DNA of 22,272 nt, taken from positions 765,019 to 787,290 of the forward strand of contig CM007320.1 in assembly GCA_000333855.2 (NCBI GenBank), given 5' to 3'. The notes below the pieces were generated by a model. That model saw only the letters and a list, made by a program, of their open reading frames with translations, was not told the origin of the DNA and did no database searches. The number at the start of each line of letters is the position of its first letter. Position 1 is the first letter of the stretch. Position numbers and translations under genes: made by a program. This stretch comes from Endotrypanum monterogeii (lineage: Eukaryota; Euglenozoa; Kinetoplastea; Trypanosomatida; Trypanosomatidae). Of the stretch, positions 8,814 through 18,100 are shown piece after piece.

Positions 8814-9026
8814 TATGCCTTCACATGCTGAATATCAAACAGGAAGGAAATGTACTTTTATGATAGCGTAAGTCCTAAAGGCTTCTAAATAGTTCCAGAG
8901 GCGTGCGGCACACTTGTCTTTAGTTTTTCCACTATATCATGTGGCAATGATATTGATTGAATTTGCAACCTGTATTTTCCGCTGGGGATAATGAAATTTC
9001 GGCAATTTTTTCACCTAAACAACGCA

Positions 9027-9146
9027 ATTTTTTTTTTTTTTTGACTTTGCCCTTTTCCCAAGCATTTCAAGTATCGCCGCTTATACTTCCGGTTATTCAG
9101 CGTGCACAGTCAGTGTTCACAAATTTTTCATTTGTACCTCTTTCAG
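9027..9146 (+). promoter_or_regulatory. Spliced-leader acceptor region of the calcineurin-like gene
   Basis: A long T run ending in C/T-rich sequence reaches AG at 9061-9062; a second, weaker tract reaches AG at 9145-9146. Use of either leaves both short upstream ORFs (9168-9197 and 9206-9214) in the 5' UTR. Confidence 0.5.
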
Positions 9147-9167
9147 AAACAACATACGTACTTATAC

Positions 9168-9197
9168 ATGGGCATATATATTTATATATTCTCTTGA
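9168..9197 (+). promoter_or_regulatory. uORF 1 (nine codons) before the calcineurin-like gene
   Basis: ATG GGC followed by AT-rich codons to TGA, closed before the main ATG at 9223 and downstream of both candidate splice acceptors. If the leader is as predicted, it could lower translation of the main frame. Confidence 0.4.
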
Positions 9198-9205
9198 AGC
9201 GTCTA

Positions 9206-9214
9206 ATGTTCTGA
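9206..9214 (+). promoter_or_regulatory. uORF 2 (ATG TTC TGA) before the calcineurin-like gene
   Basis: A two-codon ORF ending eight bases before the main start at 9223. Short start-stop elements close to a main AUG generally reduce initiation; the effect here is inference. Confidence 0.4.
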
Positions 9215-9222
9215 TACGGTCC

Positions 9223-10437
9223 ATGAGTCAACCGAATGGACAGTCTGCCGTGATGGAGAATCAATATATCGATAGCACGTCTCTTCAGTGCTGCACAAGT
9301 CTGAGCGATGGAAGGCTCTCTCTAGAGAGTATTATGCTGCAGTTTCTTCGCGAAGAACCGTTAAGACTCGAGGATGCCATGGCGGTTGTTCAGCAAGCTA
9401 CACTCGTCCTTCGCACAGAACCAAACGCACTTCGCATTGATGACACCGTTGCTGTTGTTGGGGATATTCAAGGCCAATACTACGACTTGGTGAAAATTAT
9501 AGCTACTTGTGGCTTCCCAGGAACAACGAAATACCTTTTCTTGGGCAACTACATTGGTAACGGCGGATTTAACCTGGAGTGCATTCTTTTTTTACTGGCT
9601 GCTAAAGTCTCTCACCCGCAGTCACTTTTCCTGATTCGAGGAAGCAATGAATCTAAATTCATGGCAGATGTTCTTAAGCTTGGCGAGGAGTGCCAACTAA
9701 AATACTCCAGCGCTTTGTTGCCGCACTTACTCTCAGCGTTTAACTGCCTACCGCTGGCGGCGGTAGTGCGGAGGAAGTTTTTCTGTGTTCACTCAGGACT
9801 ATCTCCAGATGTGTCACATGTTGATGATATCGCGCTAATTCACCGTTTCCGTCACATACCAACACGGGGGGCAATGTGTGATATGGTGTGGTCTGAACCT
9901 GACTGGGACACTAGCAATCAGCTATACAATAATGCTGAGGAGTCTTCAGGTGAGACCTATGTTCCACGACTCGGTTTGTTCGAGACACGAGCACTTTTTA
10001 TCAGAAACAAGCAGCGGGGCCTAAGCTACGTATTCAACTTTGCGTGTGCAAAACGTTTTGTTTCTGCGAATAACCTCCTCTGCATCATTCGCGCTCATGA
10101 GGTTCAAGAGCTCGGGTTCAAAATGTACCGTCCGCACCCTAACCACCTTTTTCCTTGCATCATTTCGCTCTTTTCGGCCCCCAATTACTGCTCCAGTTTT
10201 GGCAACAAAGGGGGTGTTGTAGTGGTTTCGGAGGACACTCTCAGCTTCAAGCAGTTCGAGCCTTCACCGCACCCATGTCTACTGCAAGGTCGAAATGCAT
10301 TTTCGTGGTCTTTACCGTACTTGGAGAGCAACCTCATGTCTATTTTCCTCACCCTTCTCTCAGGCTCTGATTACGATCCAACAGGTGCTGATCGATCTGA
10401 AAACGGTTCAAACGATGGAGGAGGACATGGTTCGTAA
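9223..10437 (+). CDS. Calcineurin A-like protein with degenerate catalytic site (probable pseudophosphatase)
   Basis: A 404-residue PPP-family protein closest to the calcineurin (PP2B) catalytic subunit. The fold is well kept: DIQGQYYDLVKI at 81-92, KYLFLGNY at 103-110, NCLPLAAVV at 174-182, CVHSGLSPDV at 188-197, RGLSYVF at 265-271, RAHEVQELGFKMYR at 290-303 and LFSAPNYC at 316-323. Metal and catalytic motifs are altered: GDxHG is GDIQG (H to Q83), GDxxDRG is GNYIGNG (D to N109, DR to GN at 112-113) and GNHE is GSNE (N to S141, H to N142). H190, R265 and H292 remain. Dephosphorylation therefore looks unlikely. Residues ~359-380, starting FSWSLPYLE, match the calcineurin B-binding helix, while calmodulin-binding and autoinhibitory parts are absent. 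A ~20-residue insertion lies near 225-260. Context gives no pathway. A sequencing artefact is unlikely, as several separate motifs changed in frame. Confidence 0.9.
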   Translation: MSQPNGQSAVMENQYIDSTSLQCCTSLSDGRLSLESIMLQFLREEPLRLEDAMAVVQQATLVLRTEPNALRIDDTVAVVGDIQGQYYDLVKIIATCGFPGTTKYLFLGNYIGNGGFNLECILFLLAAKVSHPQSLFLIRGSNESKFMADVLKLGEECQLKYSSALLPHLLSAFNCLPLAAVVRRKFFCVHSGLSPDVSHVDDIALIHRFRHIPTRGAMCDMVWSEPDWDTSNQLYNNAEESSGETYVPRLGLFETRALFIRNKQRGLSYVFNFACAKRFVSANNLLCIIRAHEVQELGFKMYRPHPNHLFPCIISLFSAPNYCSSFGNKGGVVVVSEDTLSFKQFEPSPHPCLLQGRNAFSWSLPYLESNLMSIFLTLLSGSDYDPTGADRSENGSNDGGGHGS

Positions 10438-10633
10438 ATAATTTGAAGCTTTAGGCTTGGAAGCCCTTCCTTCCTTTACCGGGGTGTCTTACCAACGTGC
10501 AGGATACTCGAATTCTTTATTGACCAAGAAAAACTCTTTTTGTTCCATCTAAAGGAGTTTTTTTTTTCTGAGTGTTCCATGATTCTCGTACCCTGATTTT
10601 TGTACATTGCACTTTCTGATGTGGTGTCTTGTG

Positions 10634-10663
10634 AAAAAAAAAAATATATATATATATATATAT
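10634..10663. repeat. A run followed by TA microsatellite
   Basis: Eleven A residues (10634-10644) run directly into about 19 bases of alternating TA. Confidence 0.9.
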
Positions 10664-10726
10664 TCTGCAATTTGTTAACCGCATGAGAAGTGCACTTAGC
10701 TGCTCCAAGTGCAAAAACACAGATGA

Positions 10727-10742
10727 ACACACACACACACAC
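10727..10742. repeat. AC microsatellite
   Basis: Eight AC units in the presumed 3' UTR of the calcineurin-like gene. Confidence 0.85.
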
Positions 10743-11002
10743 CTTTGTTACTTGTCCGGCATGATTCCCTTCTATTAGGAGCATACGGTACAGTCCGGTT
10801 CCAGCAGATCCCCACCTCCTCCTAATCCTGGCGGCATACTAAAGGAATGGAGTCAACGCCGAAAACTCATGAAATGTGTTTCGCATGTACTCTTTTCCCT
10901 CTTTTCATCTTGTTTTCTTGATCAGATCTCCTCCGTTCCTGATGTTCTCTATTGATTTGTCACTAGGGGTCTTGCGCACACGATAATTCTTGTGTGTTAG
11001 CA

Positions 11003-11017
11003 CTTTTATTTTCTCAG
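11003..11017 (+). promoter_or_regulatory. Likely spliced-leader acceptor for the 99-residue gene
   Basis: A T-rich tract ends in CTCAG with AG at 11016-11017; the next ATG is at 11068, which decides the start used for that gene. Confidence 0.55.
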
Positions 11018-11067
11018 CACCTGGCGTGCCCACGGGAAATCGTTCTGCTTTTTTTTTTCGGTGTCCC

Positions 11068-11367
11068 ATGCCTGAAAGTTTCGAGAGGCTCCAATGGCGT
11101 ATCAACAATGCTATTGAGAAGCAGATGTCGTCACCTGAAACGAACTACATCAGTGAACTGCTTGCTTCCAGCTTAGCCGTGGACAATACAAACGAGGAGT
11201 TAAAGTTGCTCGACTACCGGTGGCAAACATATCTCGATAAGCAGTATGTCCAAGCGCAACATTTAGATGAGTTTTTGGAAGGCCTGGTGCAGCACCTCCT
11301 GAAAAAGAAATCTGATCGTCCCTTGGAGGAGTTGCTTTTATACCTCGAAAATGAACGGAAACAGTAG
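11068..11367 (+). CDS. Small conserved-looking protein, possible Dpy-30/RIIa-like helical motif
   Basis: A 99-residue acidic-to-neutral helical protein. The frame is open upstream to 10990 but only via a TTG and across a T run; the ATG at 11068 is the first after the acceptor AG at 11016-11017. I do not recognise it by name. The C-terminal part (about 55-95) has the spacing of a Dpy-30/RIIa dimerisation motif: amphipathic helix FLEGLVQHLL, a short basic loop, then DRPLEELLLYLENERK, where Arg-Pro-x-x-x-x-x-x-L-x-x-L resembles the RPxDPxxFLAxYL signature. Such motifs dock proteins to flagellar or chromatin complexes, but the match is by eye and weak. No signal peptide, membrane segment or cysteine cluster. 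A generic kinetoplastid-specific hypothetical protein is the safe reading. Confidence 0.65.
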   Translation: MPESFERLQWRINNAIEKQMSSPETNYISELLASSLAVDNTNEELKLLDYRWQTYLDKQYVQAQHLDEFLEGLVQHLLKKKSDRPLEELLLYLENERKQ

Positions 11368-11602
11368 TAGTGACCAGTGCTACAGATCTGACTGAGACCA
11401 AGTCGAACCGCCTTTCCTTCGTTAAATTTGTATTCTACCCTTGTTACGCTGAGGCTGGTGCTAACCTCTTAGGTGATGTCCTCACACGCGTTGTCTCTGC
11501 TTTGCAATGAAGTGATGCTTTACCTGCACACGGCTTCCTCAACTAATAAAGTGCATGTATGTTTGGCTCTCCTTTTCCGACAGCAGCAACCCACAATCGC
11601 TA

Positions 11603-11622
11603 TTTTTTTTTTTTGCTGGAAG
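11603..11622 (+). promoter_or_regulatory. Candidate spliced-leader acceptor of the decayed gene
   Basis: Twelve T residues (11603-11614) and a first AG at 11621-11622, 18 bases before an ATG at 11640. This is the normal entry signal of a trypanosomatid gene, but the frame that follows stops after 47 codons. Confidence 0.4.
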
Positions 11623-11639
11623 CAACTTCAAGCCGGGAG

Positions 11640-14353
11640 ATGAAGGGGGGCAGCAGGCAGCTCTCGGTATGTAGCCCTTATCGGCTGTTGGGTATGTTTG
11701 GACATGGAAAGGACACAAGCATTCTCTATACTGAATGTTCCACCAACTGCTTTATACGTCGCTCTTATAATGGGACAACCTAAAAAAAGTACTTATCGCT
11801 ATTGTTCGATGCCCCTTCTCTGCTGTCTTCCTTTTTTTTTCTTATGGTAGGACTTTGCTTTGGAAAGGCCGCTGGGAGTGCGTCCACCTGCAGCTCTTAG
11901 CAGAACACAGGCTACACCTTCAGAGCTGTTGCTGAGCGACCACGCCGTGATTGGAGTCTTGCCTCTCCTTGTGTGCTCCTGCGCACAAAAAATGCTTGCT
12001 TCTCGGGACATGCTCGGAAGAAAACTTGAGCTTGATTGTCGTCGCCTTTTAATGGGTCCTATCCTCTTTGATGAGGAGAATGTGGTACGAAAAGCCTAGC
12101 CCCTTTTAATTTTCTAGCTCACTGAGCACATTATGGCAAACATTGTGGACGCCATCAAGTAGGTGGGGACCCCCCAAAATCGCTAACTCGTCCCCTTTGA
12201 ATTTATCAACCCTACTGAAGGAGGACTCTAGTTCGCTGTGGGACATGGACTAGTGTCCTGACGCGCTTGAGGGTCCATGCTGCACTGCAGTATGACTGGG
12301 GTCTGATGGTCGCCGAGTCTCGGAGGCTTCCATCAAGGTCGCCTTTGCGCAAAGCTCTTTGCTTTCCCGATCTTTCTATTCAACAGGAGTTTCACAGGGT
12401 TCATGATCGAGCTTTCTGACGTTTCCATATGACTGAGTCTCCTCAAGATGAAGTGTGGGCGCTACTCCCTCTTGAGAGGAGGCGCCCGTGCAGCGGCTTT
12501 GAACAGTGATTCGCGCAACAGAGATATTGACCTCGATTGCTCAACTGCAACAATGAGTGTGTATTATGGCCTGGGGGAAGAGGCGGGGGATGCAACCATC
12601 TCTGTACGTCCACAACGCCAATCGTTGCTGATTCCACCAGTCACTCCACTGGTCTGGCTACTCTGCTTGCTGAAGAATCTATTTTGTCTCTGCGCTACTA
12701 CTTCGGCGAATACCACGAGATTGTAGTTGCGCCGTTTTCCGAGGGGGATTCGAGTGGTAAAGAAATCTCCAACGTGCTTACTGTGTGCCCTAGTGCGTAA
12801 CCGCAGACAGATCTTCCGTCTCTGTAGGGAGGGGGCACTCTGCTGCCACTTGCGTTGTGATGCCAAGCATCTTCGACGCAGACGTCTTCGGCTAGTTTTG
12901 TAGCTGTGGGTGATGGTGGGGTGATCGCCGCCTCGATCTGGCCTTCTGTGCTGTCCTCCTCACATTTGCGCTCTCTGAGGCCCTTGGATTTGCAGCGGCT
13001 ATTTAGCATACCAGACATGGAGATCGCGCATCGACTAACCACAAGATGATGTCAGAAGCCAAGCGCTCTGTGGTGGCGCTTCTCCAGCTGCTCGTGACGC
13101 GCCTTTTGGCATGCACGTATGGCAGGGTGTGCATTCTTTACCGTGAACATGCTGCTTCAACTTTTCACTTTCTGAAGTGTTGCTGTTGGCTACCTACACA
13201 ACGTTTCCTTGGTGCTCTTCCCAGAAGAAGGAGTGACGTTGACACGGGACTCTGTGGCCTGCTCGTTGATCATTTTGATCAATATGCTGCATCGTCTGCA
13301 CGACTTAGCTGCGTGCCAGAGGCAGGGGAAAAAGGTGGTATTCGGTGTCGAGGTTATACCATAGTGGTTACTTGACACTCGAAAGAGATTTGAGGGGATC
13401 ACAATGAGGCCACAGCCTCTTCGTCGACACCGGCGATAAATAATAATAAAATAGTTCGCCATGAGCCAAAGGATTGAAAAAAGGTTCAATCTGGATTCAC
13501 CGAATCGCGTCACATTCTCGCGCCGTTCCAGGACAGTTCGGACACACCACGCCTCCGGCAGATGATCGTTCCCCTTAAATCTCCGATATCGGCGAGAACC
13601 CTTTGATGCCACTGGATACCTGAGGACTCTCTGCACCCAATCTCCAGTTGCTTAACACCGAGGCTCATCGGTAGAGATCTCAACGATGAATGTGTCTAGA
13701 GAAGAGAGGAGCAAAGATCAGCTCTTTCCGGTCATCTTTTACACACACACTCGCCCTTGCCAACTCAGACTGGGTTTGCAACGCTTGAGAAGTACCCCCC
13801 CCCTTCCACACACTGCCATGTATGCAAAGACCAACTTCGTATGTACACCTTTAGCGCGTGGATGACGGCGTTCACAAGAGAAGCAGCAATCTTATGATTT
13901 CAAATGCCCTCAGTTGCCACAGCAGGGTCCGCCTGCTCTCTCACCTCTGGAGAAGTCCAGTCGACAGTAAGGGGCCACGTAACTCTTTGGCACGGGTGTT
14001 GCAGCTTCCACCTGTGTTTTTTTTTTTCGGAGTACAAGAGGTAGTTGAAATCGTTATCGTACTGGTGAATTCGTTATGTGTGTGAAATCGGACGGTCTTT
14101 TGACCAGTGGGCCGTACCCTTTCCACCCAGTGAGGCATCTCTGGTCGTGCACAGTTGATGCACAAACATAATGGATATTGGTGAATGTGGACAGTGTTTA
14201 CCAAGTGTCGTCAATGCCACCACTGATGTACACAGCTGCAGAGAATTGCTTCTTGAGACCGTGGTCGACACTTGTGGACTTGGCGCAGCTGTTCCTGAGA
14301 TCGCTTCTAACTCTCCTCTGGCCGGCGACGCCGAAATGATCATGCTCGGCTAG
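11640..14353 (+). pseudogene. Candidate decayed protein gene (multiple stops and frame changes), identity unknown
   Basis: Plus-strand segments read like protein but are broken. From the ATG at 11640 the frame stops after 47 codons (TAA at 11781). Another frame is open 11851-12099. A third is open 12219-12416 (TGA 12417), 12420-12506 (TGA 12507), 12531-12797 (TAA 12798), 12861-13043 and 13176-13361 (TAG 13362), all in one register; further open pieces lie at 13562-13603 and 14171-14353. Fragments such as MTESPQDEVWALLPLE (near 12429) and LSLRYYFGEYHEIVVAPF (near 12690) have ordinary protein composition. Stops in the main register are only modestly rarer than chance, so this is suggestive. I recognise no family. 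Alternative: long non-coding spacer or UTR. Codon reassignment is not supported because neighbouring genes have no internal stops. Confidence 0.35.
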
Positions 14354-14388
14354 TTTTTGCACCAACCTTGATCTACTGTGTACTGCTT

Positions 14389-14411
14389 GGCAGTATATAT
14401 ATATATATATA
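14389..14411. repeat. TA microsatellite
   Basis: About 20 bases of alternating TA followed closely by a T run, just after the last coding-like fragment of the gene-poor interval. Confidence 0.85.
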
Positions 14412-14783
14412 GTTTTTTTTTCGGGGCAGGGTGGTTTCTTTTTTTCTGCACGTGAAAACAGGTAAAGCAAGAAGGCGAGTGCCTATCTCGGATGTCTGGG
14501 AACAGCGCCTCTTGCCTTTATACATATGTCTGGCGGTCTCCAAGTCGCCGCTCAAGACTGTTTCTTCGGTCTTTCTCCCCTCCCTCCTCCCGGTTAAGAC
14601 TCACCCCCTCTCTGAAGTGATACGGCTGCGAAAGGGAGAGAGGAAAGGGCAGTGGGGTACCCACGCGAGGATGACTGATTCTTCCAAAGATGATCGTTTA
14701 TTGTACTCCACACCCACCCACCTATACACAAGCACACATCAACGCTCAACTGCGCAGTGGTAAAGGGCACCGGATGAAACTGA

Positions 14784-14852
14784 TTTCCCCCTCCTCACCT
14801 CGCTCTCAGCACGTGCTGGAACGGTGTAAAGAGCGAGGTGAGGAGGGGGAAA
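14784..14852. repeat. Perfect 23-bp inverted repeat with nested palindrome
   Basis: The left arm 14784-14806 (pyrimidine-rich) is the exact reverse complement of 14830-14852. The 23-base loop (14807-14829) begins with the 12-base palindrome CAGCACGTGCTG at 14807-14818. Outside the arms GGCACC (14766-14771) can pair with GGTGCC (14853-14858), adding six pairs after an internal loop on one side. RNA from either strand would form a strong hairpin. It lies about 300 bases before the karyopherin start, upstream of its splice acceptor, so it would not be in that mature mRNA. Function unknown. Confidence 0.92.
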
Positions 14853-15043
14853 GGTGCCAGGTCCGACACCTCCCGAGGTTTCACGGTTGTTTCTGCAGCT
14901 TATGAGGCTTTCATCAAAAAAAAAAAAAGGAGATGCATTTGTTTGGTGCCCACAGGCACGGTGATTTATTGTGCATTCGCTGTTTTCAATTCCCCATTCT
15001 CCACTGCTTGCGTCTCCGTCATGTACTTGAGCTGCTGTCGTCG

Positions 15044-15100
15044 TTTTTTTTTTTTTGCCTCTACATCGTTATCTTTCACCAATTCACCGTTCGACACCAG
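15044..15100 (+). promoter_or_regulatory. Likely spliced-leader acceptor for the karyopherin gene
   Basis: Thirteen T residues (15044-15056) and further C/T-rich sequence lead to AG at 15099-15100. This removes the upstream in-frame ATG at 14933 and supports the start at 15152. Confidence 0.65.
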
Positions 15101-15151
15101 AAGCCCCACAAGGGTAGAATTTTGTGGCGCGAACGAAGCGCGAGTGGGTCG

Positions 15152-18100
15152 ATGAGGGACGCTCCCCTGAATCTATTGCTGTCGCACATTCTTGGCACTG
15201 ACAATGCACAGCGAGCGGCAGCGGAAAATGAACTGGAGCGGCGGAGTCGAGAGGTGCCGGGGTTCTGTGCCTCTCTCGCTCGCTATTGCCGAACGCTCTT
15301 GTGTAGCCAGTCTTCGCGCTCTAGTGCGCTAGTAGCTCTTTCTGTTCTAAAGCGCAGCGTGACCACGCTGGATGGCGCAGTAGAGCTCGAGCAGGTTGTG
15401 TCTTCGCTCTTTTCGGATCTGGGCGCTATTGCCACTCTTCCTGGTGGTGGTGCGGCGACGACGCGGCAGTGGTCATCGACGCTGAGCACCGCTGTGCGGC
15501 GTCTCATTATCTTGTGTGCTTCACCAAATGCTGCACCACCGTCTGGCGAGGCTACACACAATGCCATCACAGCGCAGCTGCTCCGCATCCTTGACCAGTA
15601 CCCTAATTCAGACACTGGTGGGCTCTTGTCAATTTACAGTTATGTGTGGTTGTTGCGTACTTTGTTTGAGGAGCCGGTTCCAGACGTGATGCAGGGATGG
15701 TGCTCCGAGCTGCTTTTGAGTTGTGCGCCTCTCCTCTTCGAAATCCTGTGCTCCAGCGCCGCCTCTATGTTGGCTGTGGAGTTTCCGCACACCTCCACGT
15801 CCGCGGTGGATTCGCTTGAGGTGAAAGCGCGTTGCTCTCTCTTGACCCTCATCGCGCAGACCCTAGCGTCTCTATATGAATGGCAATTCGCATCACATGG
15901 GCGGCGGCACTTTCCTGCTGATCTCAAAGAGCACTTCCTCGCAGCTTATGCATACCTCCAGCCTTTTATCTGTACTCCATGCACACACTGGTGGTCAGTC
16001 TGTGTCGCCACAACCTCATCTGGTGAGAGCGATCCTTCTCTTCTACAGGCGCGCGGGGCCTGCGCTGCCACAGTGTCGCTAGTCACCTTTGAATATGTTT
16101 CGAGCGTGTTGCAGCTGAGTGGGTGGTACAGGCAATGCGTTTCGGCGGAGCTCTTGCAGGCGCTTCTTCAGTCATTAGAAGCTGACCGCGAATTGTATGA
16201 GTCTTCGCTCCGTGGCTACGATGATGAGACCGGCAATCCTGCAGATAGCGCTGGGTGGGCAGAGTGGCCACACGCCGGAAGTTCTCTCGCCTCATGCGGC
16301 AGCGGCACTACAGAGTTTGACTGGGAGGCGGTGGTACGCCGGCGTGCCATACAGTGTTGGTCACTCTTTCGAGACGCAGCCTCATTGCCGTTTCTCAAAG
16401 CAGGCTTTGTGGATGTGGTGGGTGACCAATGCGGACTAAAATATTACAAGCTACTGCTCGCCTACGCTGTTCTGGCTCCCGCGGACGTCTTGGCGTGGGT
16501 CCACGACCCGAACACATTTCTGCGAGAGGAGGAAGAGCGCGAGGACGGTGTGGGCTGGACTACCCGTAATGTCGTGGCACGAATTTATGCCGACAGCATC
16601 ATCACTCTTGGCCCACTCTTCCTGCATGCCTCTTTGGAGGACTTACATGAGTGTCTTTTTTCAAATCTTCAAGACAACAATGAAAGGGCGTGCGGTAGCG
16701 AAGCGCTTTCGCTTGTCTGTGATGAAGGAACTATCTTCACCCGATGGCAGCAGCGGCGGGAGGCAGCACTTTTCTTCACGGAAACGGTCGTTAAGCGTCG
16801 GGCAAGGCAGCTACGTGAGTGTGGCGCAGTGGACTTTACACCCCTTGCTATGCACTTGTGGAGTTTTGACGTTAAAAATACTTCTACGCACCCTGCCTTG
16901 ACGGCGCGGGCTCTCATGCTGCTAACTTCGATTCTGCAACTAACTCACGCAACGCTGGGGGTCAGTGGAATCGGTTCCTCTACTGACGCAGCCTCGGCAA
17001 CAAACCCTGTAACAGTAGCAGAGAGCTTTGTGGCCGTTCTTGTAGCGGACAGCACGCATGCATTGTTGCTCTTCACTGGGTCATCAAAAGACGTCGTTCC
17101 TTCATCATCTTCGTGTACTCGACTGGTTGCAGTTCTTCTTTGCCGGGTTCTCCAAAGTGCATTGCCCTATTGCTCCGATGTATTGCTGTCGCAACACTTC
17201 GTCGGATGGCAGGCTTCTCTACTGGCACTTTTATCTCCCGAGGCTGGCCTCACCGATGAAGCGTTGTACAACACGGTGGAGCAGTTGGCGGAGCTTCTCA
17301 AGGCTGCCCACCTTCTACGTGAAAAAGGTAGTCAACCCGGTCACGACAGCGCAAACGCTTCGGCTGCAACTCTTCTCATGGTCGACGATCTCCCACGGAT
17401 AGTCATGGACTGCTGGCGCCGTCACCTCAGCGACCCTAGTTTCGCCGAAGCTGTGCTTTACTTGCTGCACCGCGTCATTCGCGACAGTGAAAACGGCGCA
17501 GAGCTTCTGCTTCAAGAACTGCCGTGGGTCAACGCTGTCCTAAGCGGATATGCCCAATCCACGGTAGAGGTGTGTGCAGTTCCGTATTTTCTGGGTTTGC
17601 TGAAGTACCTTTTTGAGCATGCTCCAGATGAGGTGGCAAATCGTGCGACTAATACGATACTGAGCAGCCTCTGTCAGCTTTTGTTGTGCACGGAAGAGTC
17701 GGCGATTCTTGGCGCGTCGAGTAGTTGTCTCGCCACTTTGCTGAATCGCTGTCAAGCAGCGGAGTCCGTTCAGGTGCGGCTTGTCGAGGCAACGCTGGAG
17801 GCAGCCACTTCAGGAGGTTCTATTGGCGGCGAAGGGAACCTCCCTAGCGCTTTGGTCAGCACTGCACAATTTCCAGACGCCCCTCGCACTGTTTACCCCC
17901 TCTCCACAGTTATCGTTGTCCTCGTGCTTCGCATGCTTGATGACCGCCGAGACGAGGCGCTGTTGATGGACATGGGCAATACTCTTGTTGCCATCATGCA
18001 GAAATCTACTAGCTTTTCAGAAGCGGAGTTAGTACATGTCATTAAGGCTACGGTACGTCGACTTTCGGTGGTGCGAACGGACACCGTCGCGCAGCAGTTG

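Larger units (their letters stand above)
8814..9222 (+). other. Intergenic interval ALKBH4 to calcineurin-like gene
   Basis: About 410 bases containing a 3' UTR, two candidate trans-splice acceptors for the next gene and two short upstream ORFs. The 8957-9214 open frame runs through a T homopolymer and is not a credible gene. Confidence 0.6.
10438..11067 (+). other. Intergenic interval before the 99-residue gene
   Basis: About 630 bases with the 3' UTR of the calcineurin-like gene, an A run plus TA microsatellite, an AC microsatellite and the next gene's acceptor. No gene or structured RNA recognised. Confidence 0.6.
11368..15151 (+). other. 3.8-kb interval without an intact gene
   Basis: By far the longest stretch in the window without a convincing intact CDS, flanked by co-oriented genes. 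Its middle is less AT-rich than the other intergenic regions. Contents: an ATG with acceptor at its left (11640), a patchwork of short coding-like frames interrupted by stops, a TA microsatellite, a perfect 23-bp hairpin and the acceptor of the karyopherin gene. See the separate entries. Confidence 0.6.

Noticed and set aside
11640..11783. Resemblance of the 47-codon fragment to the N-terminus of UTP21/WDR36
   Set aside because: The resemblance is limited to a YRLLG-type start and is not continued by WD-repeat features in the following fragments; too weak to name.
11860..13375. Internal stops read through as a reassigned genetic code
   Set aside because: Some trypanosomatids reassign stop codons, but PMM, ALKBH4, the karyopherin and the others here have none internally, so a decayed gene or non-coding DNA is simpler.
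13480..13500. GGTTCAATCTGG resembling a tRNA B box
   Set aside because: The flanks do not pair as a T stem and no A box or acceptor stem lies at the right distance.
13190..13636. 148-residue minus-strand open frame
   Set aside because: It is antisense to the plus-strand cluster, starts at a weak position, has no recognisable domain and is the reverse reading of the coding-like fragments on the plus strand.
14784..14852. Hairpin as a bacterial-type intrinsic terminator
   Set aside because: The genome is eukaryotic with polycistronic units that continue through this point, and no T tract follows the stem.
14933..15151. In-frame N-terminal extension of the karyopherin from ATG 14933
   Set aside because: The segment crosses a 13-T run and lies before the likely splice acceptor at 15100; karyopherin similarity begins at the ATG at 15152.
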